A DNA stretch of 64,000 nucleotides, from positions 8,542,001-8,606,000 of the forward strand of contig NC_085920.1 of assembly GCF_035222485.1 (NCBI RefSeq), read 5' to 3'. The position numbers and the translations under genes were made by a program. The DNA comes from Podospora pseudoanserina. Taxonomy: Eukaryota; Ascomycota; Sordariomycetes; Sordariales; Podosporaceae. Below the pieces are notes generated by a model that made no database searches, was not told the origin of the DNA, and saw only the letters and a program-made list of their open reading frames with translations. Every line of letters starts with the position of its first letter. Position 1 is the stretch's first letter. Positions 56,759 to 64,000 of this stretch are shown piece after piece.

Positions 56759-58254
56759 TATCAAAACGATCGAGCAGAGGCTATTCAACTCTGCCGTCGA
56801 TCTAGAGGAGCGTCAACAAGTGGGGATGAAGCAACATCCAGCGAGCGAAGTCATTCAATCAAAGCGATCGGGCGGTCGAGAGTGCTGGCGAGCATGCAGA
56901 AAAGCGATCGAAATTCCAGAATTGCCAGCGCATGGTCAACTCGGCGATGACGGCGGAGCATTCGATAGTGTTTTACTTAAGCATACGACACATGTTGCTT
57001 CTCCTGCGAGGTCGAGTTCGTCGAGACCATCTGATTGTAACATGCGCCGTGGTTGGCCTGGAGGGTCTGTGTCTGTTTTTGTGCCGCTGAGCACTGGCTT
57101 GGAAGCGCTGGCTGGTATTGGGGGACTTGGCGGCTGTGGGCTGTTTTGCAAGTTTGGGTAGCACCGCGCTCGCTGTTATCCCTGCTGGCACGGGCCGCAT
57201 GACCTCTTCACTCCACTCAGCTGCAAAGACAAGCCGGATGGAAGCTATGACGACAGTGTGAAGATATCTGATACCCTTTCTTCAGCAGATAGTCTAGGTA
57301 CATGATGAAATCGCCAGTATGGGAGACCCTTGACCAACAATACTACAGCACACTGGAGTCAGGTTTCAATATGTATGTAGCCCACGTCCACCTCAAGGCA
57401 ATTGGTATCTCAGAAACAATGGGTGGTTGGGCGAGTGCTGCATCAGGACAGTAAGTGGAGTCTCTAATCAAAAGCTCACAGTCGGACATCAGAGCCAGGC
57501 AGCGGCAAGCTCGCAATGTTCATAACGCTGTCAAGAGCCGCAAACCGTCTCTTCAAGGTTTGAGAGAGATCCAAGTCCTTTTGTACCTGAAAGCCATAAT
57601 TGGAACCCCTTGGCAGGCCTCCAGTAACGGCAACGCAAGCAATTCGCCTCCCACAGTCCCGTCGCGTTATCCCAAAGGGTCTGGCTCGCCAACAAGGATT
57701 CGGATGCTTAATCAATGACGGGGACTGGAACTCCACTGCTCGTGCAAGCGGGCTGGCCCACTAGCTGGTGTAACGTCATCCAATGGGAGCTCCCTAAATC
57801 ACAAGGAACTGCGTCACTGCCCCTTCTAGCCCACGAGAAGCTTCAAAGTACCCCAGTCAGCACAGAAGAGCTCAAAATTGTTGAAGAACTCGTCAAACCC
57901 AGCTCCAGCTCCAGCTCCAACTCCGTACACTAGGGAGAGTACGCGGTCAGCCTGTCGACTTGCCACCACGAAGAGGCCTTGCGACAACAAACTCAACAAA
58001 ACTGAGATTGACCATGGGCGGCCGCTGGCTCGGATTCTGGATTTGAGGAGCAAAAAATCCCATACAAAAGCCCATTCGCTTCTTTCTTATTTTTCGCCTT
58101 TACGCAGCACAGGATTTTACAAAAGACGGAGCGGTGCTTCGGGACGAACGAATTTCCTTTCAGAGGCAACCCAGGGCAACAGCAACATTTTTTTTTCTCC
58201 CGCGCGCAACACTCTTGACAAGGGACACCCACCAAACTACGGCAGGACGCTACG
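56759..58254. other. Divergent promoter region SRF1-like / Mit_KHE1
   Basis: 1.5 kb. Open frames here are Ser/Arg/Ala-rich in random fashion. The last about 150 nt before 58255 are likely leader. No gene supported. Confidence 0.5.
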
Positions 58255-59182
58255 ATGCGTCTTTACCTCTTGCCCATCTCCACGAGACGGACGCTGCTTT
58301 ACTGCCAAAAGCTAGACGCGCCCGCAACACAGAAGCAGACGTGGGGGGATTGGCTCCAGGGCAAAGCGGCGCGCACATGGTCCGACTGGGAGCAGAAAGA
58401 GAAAGGCTGGCAAAAGAAGGTCGTCAGCTACGGCAACTACGCGCTCCGCCGGATCCCCTACGAGGAATGGGGTCTCAAGTCGGTGCCCCCGCTCTCCCAG
58501 CGCAGGAAGCAGGTCGAGCTGCGGGGCGATGAGAAGGTCGAGGTGGTGTATCCGAAGAGCCTGTTGCCCCTGGGGAAAGTCTCCAAGATCCTGGAGGCCT
58601 TGGCCACCGAGAGGGAAAGCTTGCACAAGCAGAGGTTGGCGTGGTGTTTTGTTGGCATGCCCGTCACGATACCCATTGGGCTGCTCCCCGTGTACGTGTA
58701 CGCCCCAATTCACCAGGGTTTTGTTTTGGCCTGCTGACAACCGTGAATTCAGAATCCCCAACCTTCCCTTTTTCTATCTCGTCTACCGTGCCTGGTCTCA
58801 CTGGCGTGCCTACGCAGGGGGGAAGCACATCCAGTTCCTACTCAAAAACAACCTCCTAACCTACACCCCATCCCCCGTGGTGGACGCTGTATATGCCGGT
58901 CAAGAGCAGCCGCTGCCGTCCACGCCAGAGCCAACCACCAGCCCGAACGCGGAACTGCTCGGTAACGAGAAGGTCCCAGGGCCTGAGAATCCTCATCCAG
59001 AGGGGGAGACCATGCTGCTGAATCAGGCCAACGGGCGGAAGATGACCCAAGCGTTGGACCTACCGCAGTTGGAAATCGAATTGGAGAGGGCCATCTGGCA
59101 GGTGGAAACGGCGGTTCAGCTCAGCAAGGAGGACATTGCCGAGGAAAATTCAAGGGGCGGCGATGAGAAAAAGACGCAATGA
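58255..59182 (+). CDS. Mitochondrial K+/H+ exchange-related protein (Mit_KHE1)
   Basis: Inner-membrane protein of the fungal family linked to mitochondrial K+/H+ exchange (yeast YDL183C type). Exons 58255-58691 and 58753-59182 give 288 aa. The start MRLYLLPISTRRTLLYC is the family hallmark. A first helix (CFVGMPVTIPIGLLPV) is split by the 61-nt intron, which rejoins as LLPV-IPNLPFFYLVYRAWSHWRAYAGGKH, a conserved motif. The C-terminal about 90 residues are disordered and acidic, ending with a Lys-rich tip. The intron donor is GTACGT. The protein probably forms part of the exchanger complex rather than the pore itself. Confidence 0.85.
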
Positions 59183-59630
59183 CATGGTTTGACGAGACAT
59201 TTTGGAAGGGTGACGAGTGTCAATGTTGATAATGGCTGTATGATATTGTATTTACTACCTTTGTTCACGCAGCGAATAGCACTGGTGCATGGGAGATAGA
59301 GCAGGGCATGCAGGGTTCAGAAGCCGGCGTTCGACGAATACACGATACCCACTCAACTCGACTCTATGCCAGTACATGAGTGTTGGAACAAAGCCTTGGG
59401 ACTGTAGAAGTGCTATGTCTAGAAGCCTAAGCAGCTGAGTGAGATATTTCAGCCATAATTATACACCATTGAGGAGCAAATTTGTAAAGGAGCGCCAAGC
59501 AAGTATGCCGTTATTAAACAAAGTATTAGGTATTCCATTCATTCCAAGGGGACTGTTCATCCAAGGCTATGGCTACAGAACTCTATGATACTCCTTCCTT
59601 TCCAATTCATTTCCCTTCATCTCTTCTGTT
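59183..59630. other. Intergenic stretch between convergent Mit_KHE1 and AVL9
   Basis: 448 nt of likely 3' UTR sequence. Nothing notable. Confidence 0.5.
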
Positions 59631-62086
59631 TCATCTTTCCCACGCAGATTGGGCCTTGGCTGCCTCGTCCGCCGCCACCCTCGACGGAAGCGGTGTTTTC
59701 TGAGCTTCCTGGATCCCCTCATCATCACTACCCTCGTCTTTGGCAACCTTGACCACTAGTGGTCCATTTCCGTTCATAGGTCCTGACTTCTTCTCCTCGG
59801 AGACTGACGATGACACAACACCATCGATCCCTCCTGGTTCCTGATCTTCCAGAATTACGCTCTCCTGCGATAGCGGTCTGGATTGTCGGGTTGCGACAGG
59901 TGAGTCAAACAAGCTCTCCCCGCTGATAGACGAGCCGGCCACCGAACCTCTATTCCCGGCCGCAGCCAGCGGCTGCTTCTCCTCCGGTAGTCGACTATGC
60001 GTGGGGCTTCTCGCTTCAGTCTTGGTCTCCTTCTCAAGCATACCGTCGACAGAGGTCGCACTCCTTGTGCTCATCTGTGATTGCCTGTTCTTGTTCTTCA
60101 CCCAGCCCGAGGTCCAGCCGCCTCCGCCGCCGTTGCTACTCTCGGGAGGACTGGCAGTGGTGGGGGTAGGAGGTGTTGAACTGCCGCCGCCCCAAGCCTT
60201 CCGCCTCTTCTCCCCTGCCCAAGTAGCCCAGCTGTTGACAAACGCGCCCGCTTTGCTGCCTACTGATTGCGCAGCAGCCTGTGAGTTCTGTGTTGTTTTG
60301 GAAGCTGTCGAGTCAGGAGAACCCCCTCTGTTTTCGGCTTGCTGCTGAGAAGCTGCCTTCTCTTGCTCAATTCTGGCTTCCTCGGCCTTCTTTCGCTGGG
60401 CTTCCCTGATTGCCTCCATGTCCGCATACAATTTATTAAAGATGTTGCTGGCCTTCTCCTTTCCAGCCGCCAAGTTCCGTCCTAGGGCCTCCTTCCCCTG
60501 CGCGAGTTTCTCATCCCAATGCATATCTTGTACCTGCTGCGTTATCCTCCTCTGAACGTCCTCGATGGTCAAGCCTCCAGCGCAGGGATGTTTTGGTTCG
60601 ACAATATCAAACAGATGTGAATCAGTGTGCAAATTCCAAATTCGGTAGTTCTCCGTCTTTGACCACGCTTCGACGAAATCAGAGCCGAAGTCGGTGGAAG
60701 GATCGCCTTCAATATAAGGGAGCAACATCCGGGGGTTGTTGGAATGCTTTGCGAGGTGGTTGTGATACTTGACAGACGATATCAAAGACAGTAAGTACTC
60801 CTCGAACTGGACGCGGATGAATTCCTCGCTGCCAACATAACCCATAGTTTTCGGACGGCTGGGGTTTGCCTCGTCCCAGGTATCATTGACGTTTTGGGTT
60901 ATAAAGTCAATCCAGCGGCGGTCTGGGGTGGAGAGCTGAAGAGCCGCCTTCAACGAAGTGGACGTGATGTTGATGGTGCCCTCGTCGAGGTTAATGAGAA
61001 TGTCGCTATACCGATCTTTCTGCTGTAAAAGTAACGAATTCGTACTGCCCACTATATACGATTTCGTTCCAAAGTCTGCCAGAATGTCGAGCTGTTGCAA
61101 GGGGGTGTATGGTCCAAACAAGCTGCCCTGTACTCTGTGTAAGTCATCAATCGTATTTGCGCCAGGATTCTCATTGGCATACCTTTGGGAAAATCTGCAG
61201 AGGCAGCCCCATATATGCCAGCAGGGAATTCCGGTCGCTAGTCCTCAGGCTTGTTGGCTGCTGGAGATTCTGCTCGTAGTTGTTCAATTCTGGTCCCGCA
61301 GAGTCCTGCAGGTTGCGCAGCAATCCTGGGATCAATGATACCAGTGAAAACTGAGTTAGGCAAAGCCTCTCACATCTTGTTCCAAAGAACAGCATCTAAC
61401 CAGCCTCCTGTCAGCGCAACGATCCCCAAGTGTTGAAACCCGAGAATACACACCTTTGGCTGCAACAAACAGCACTTCAACAGCACCAATGTCTGCCATT
61501 TAAACTCCCTGACAAGCTCCCTCAGACTCAGTCCAAGATATTGGTCTCTGTCCTCATCCTCGTTCATCATTCCCCTTTCCTTCTCATCAGCCAAGCTCTC
61601 CTGGAACCTTTTCAGAATCTCCACATCTGTAAACTCCCGCTGCGCAAACCACGCCTTGGTGACCACGCTCAGCCTCTCCCTAAGCATGCCAAAGTACTGT
61701 GGGCTGTCTGCAATCACGACCACGGCTTTTTGCACCGTCGATCTCGTCACCTCGGCCGGTCTGTTGAGCAACAGAGAAGCGTCCATCTGGCGAGTGCATG
61801 AAATCCCAAACAGCGAGGTACCCGCCCCCCCATCTTCCGCAGGCTTCAACAACGTAAAGTAGGAGAAATCCTCGGTCAGAGCATGCGCGCCGTCGCTGAG
61901 GGCCATAAAAGGCAGCAACCCCCAATCATATTCCACAGCCGGGTCGAATCCTTCTGGCTCTGCGCCGAACCATTTTTCGACTTCGGGGCCGCGAGCATGG
62001 TGGAAATCGACTATGCAGACTAAGGGTGTGAAATGCGGTCTAGCGCTCGCAGCTGTGGTGGGTGTGGGAGGGACAGAGGACGACAT
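59631..62086 (-). CDS. avl9: Late secretory pathway DENN-family protein Avl9
   Basis: DENN-fold protein needed for exocytic transport from the Golgi, with a proposed Rab-linked role. Exons 62086-61454, 61395-61183 and 61127-59631 give 780 aa. The N-terminal VDFHHARGPEVEKWFG and LLPFMALSDGAH segments, then LFGISCTRQ, mark the Avl9 domain. The joints LLQPK-MLFFGTRCERL and LQIFPK-GSLFGPYTPLQQLDIL agree with the family. The conserved core ends near residue 480. A coiled-coil Ala/Glu/Gln segment and a Ser/Gly-rich disordered tail with TWAGEKRRKAWGG follow. Introns are 58 and 55 nt. The identification is strong for the first 480 residues. Confidence 0.88.
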
Positions 62087-64000
62087 TATTACGGTATGAC
62101 GCTGTTGCTAAAAGCTGTTGACGCTTTGCCCGAAAGCTATTAAATCGGTGTTGCCATGAATTGATGCTTGACAGCTGCGCTCGAGGTCAGGAGAGAAAGA
62201 GACAAAAAGACGGTATGGGATGACCCGAGAAGTGTGAATGGCGGGGCAATTGGCTGGTGCAGCTTGGGCAAGGCTTCGAGCTTTCCACCCCTTGTCCAGT
62301 TATGCTGATTTCTGAAAATGCAATATCACCAAGGCTGTGCTGGTAGTAAATACAGTGTTGCGTGCGTATCAAATACTCGTGCTCGCCCGGGCCGTCGTCG
62401 TCGTCGTGTATCGGTGGACTATTTTCGCCCGGTTTGTTAGCTGTAAGGAAAGTGACGTGCTGTTCTGCGGTTGAGGTTGAAGAGCCGCTCCGCTGCCAGC
62501 GCATCAAATCTCCCCGCGGCAGGCAGGGCGGTTATTGATTAGCGTGATCCTTTAGGCTTAGCGCTCTGGAAAATGGGGATCTGCAAATGCGAATCGACGT
62601 GCCAAGACCTGCGAGTCGATGTCCATGTGGATGAATTGGGATGAAGGGAATCAGGTGAAGTAAAAATGGAATGTAGAGATCAGACCATAAGCTTTGACTT
62701 TCTTGATGACCAGTAAGTTCATTCACAGTCCTTCAACCTGGCTCCCTCGCTATGGCTTGCCGTCTGTGAACCGTGCTGCCCTGGTTGACAAGGCGGTCAA
62801 CATCACAGCAACCATTGAGACGCAGGCGCCGCCGGCTACCAAGTGACGTGGGCAATGGAAAAAAGTATCTGGCAGTGTAATGTAAGGGGGCTTCTTCTCG
62901 GGTCTCGGGATCTGTCCTGGTCGGATCAGGCTGCCGGTACACCATGTGTAGGGTCAGTGGTGAAACACTGACTACTGTTCATGAAGACGTAGAGGCTGGA
63001 GACAGTCAATTGAAACTGGAAATCTCGAATAACCCATAAATGCAGCCGCTGGCCAGCAGTTACACCTGGCACGATATCAAGTCCCAATATTAGATACCAA
63101 ACATTGACCCGTATTGGATATGCAACGCTGATCCCGCAGTCCTTTACCAATCGTATAGGCCCCAGCAAAACATTCCCCAGCCAGCATGTGGATGTGGAAG
63201 CCGTCGATGCCGACGTGTCCTGCATTGCATGACAGGGAGCAAACAGATCGATCACAACATCTACAGTTCTTGGTCTGTGGTAGCCAGAGATCCAAGTCAC
63301 CGCTTGATCGGGCCCATATCTTGCGGAGGACCGGCCGTTGAGGTTGGGAAGTTTCATAATTGAACAATATATACCTTAGTCATAGGCACAAGACACACAC
63401 ACACACATACACACACACACACGTAACTTGAATGGAACTATATCTTCATTTCCCCGTAGAATCAGGTTACCTGACTGACTGCCTGACTGATCAAGACTGC
63501 CTCTTTGCCCACGATCCCTGCTGTGGCATGGGTTACAGACTTGCGCTGTTGCAACAAAGTCAAAATCATGGTCATCATCGTTAAAATCTGCTAAGTTCGG
63601 CTCCTCTCATGTGAACCCCACAACCCCCATCCATCTAGACACGCGCCTTATACCATATCCAGCAAGAACAATGAGATAAAGATATGAACCATCCCTCCTT
63701 TCGTGTACTGGTCTCCGGGGTTCTTCCTGTTGAACCTTCTTTCGAAAGTGAATTCTCCAGCAGCCGCTATGCCATGCCCATTAAAACTCGCCCATTTTGT
63801 TGCTTTAGACATGCAGGTCACAACTCGAGACAGACTCCTCAGTGAAAACGCCGAGAAAAGAAAAGGGCATTGAAAATAACCCACGAGACATGGCTGTCGA
63901 GTTGGTAGCAACCATCACACAGGACCACCCATATCGGCACCTGGATGCTCCTTCTGTGTATTACCCACCCTGCCGGATCCCGATTCCGAGCTCATTGACC
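62087..64000. other. Intergenic end of the window
   Basis: 1.9 kb with only short random frames. It holds the AVL9 promoter and a CA microsatellite. A GTC repeat of about four units lies near 62397-62408. Confidence 0.5.
63393..63422 (+). repeat. CA dinucleotide microsatellite
   Basis: About fifteen AC units interrupted by one AT (ACACACATACACAC pattern). Likely length-polymorphic. Confidence 0.9.

Overview
The window is nuclear DNA of a filamentous ascomycete, most likely Sordariomycetes (Sordariales-like). The evidence is the short introns (about 44-170 nt) with GTRNGT donors and CTRAC-type branch points, the roughly even base composition, one-gene transcription units on both strands, and the gene families present (TOK-type K+ channel, FOX2 multifunctional enzyme, NBP35, Vps17, Avl9, Mit_KHE1, ECM11). 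Nearly all calls are housekeeping genes. I see no rRNA, recognisable tRNA, CRISPR, intact transposon or secondary-metabolite cluster.

Layout. 0-10.7 kb: YAT-family amino acid permease (-), a Cys-rich/coiled-coil protein (+), a Pro/Gln-rich nuclear-type protein (-), COP9 signalosome subunit 6 (+), and a zinc polyol dehydrogenase (-). 10.7-16.5 kb: a 5.8 kb stretch with no convincing gene, containing a cluster of CCTAGGTAC motifs, an 18-nt poly-T and a perfect 13-bp hairpin. 16.5-29 kb: retromer nexin VPS17 (-), mitochondrial elongation factor G2 (+), peroxisomal FOX2 (-), and a glycerate kinase-like P-loop kinase (+). 29-37 kb: an ECM11-domain protein (-), the Fe-S scaffold NBP35 (+), glia maturation factor (-), and a molybdopterin-binding-domain protein (+) with a 9-nt exon. 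37-41.6 kb: a gene-poor stretch, then RAS (+). 42.8-47.8 kb: an OTU-like protein (+), an unknown protein with a probable premature stop (-), and the TOK outward-rectifier K+ channel (-). 49.9-62.1 kb: a single-TM acidic protein (+), cullin-1 (-), an SRF1-like membrane protein (-), a mitochondrial K+/H+ exchange protein (+) and AVL9 (-). The last 1.9 kb is empty apart from a CA microsatellite.

Functional links are by pathway, not by operon. CSN6 and CUL1 belong to the same neddylation cycle. VPS17, AVL9 and the SRF1-like protein act in membrane traffic. Several products carry mitochondrial signals (EF-G2, Mit_KHE1, probably the molybdopterin-domain protein). Exon structures were rebuilt by hand from splice signals plus family conservation; every multi-exon model given closes in frame. 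No new defence or mobile system was found. The best leads are three in-frame stop-free introns, three very small exons, an apparent nonsense codon in a Gln-rich frame, the divergent OTU-like candidate and the hairpin in the gene desert.
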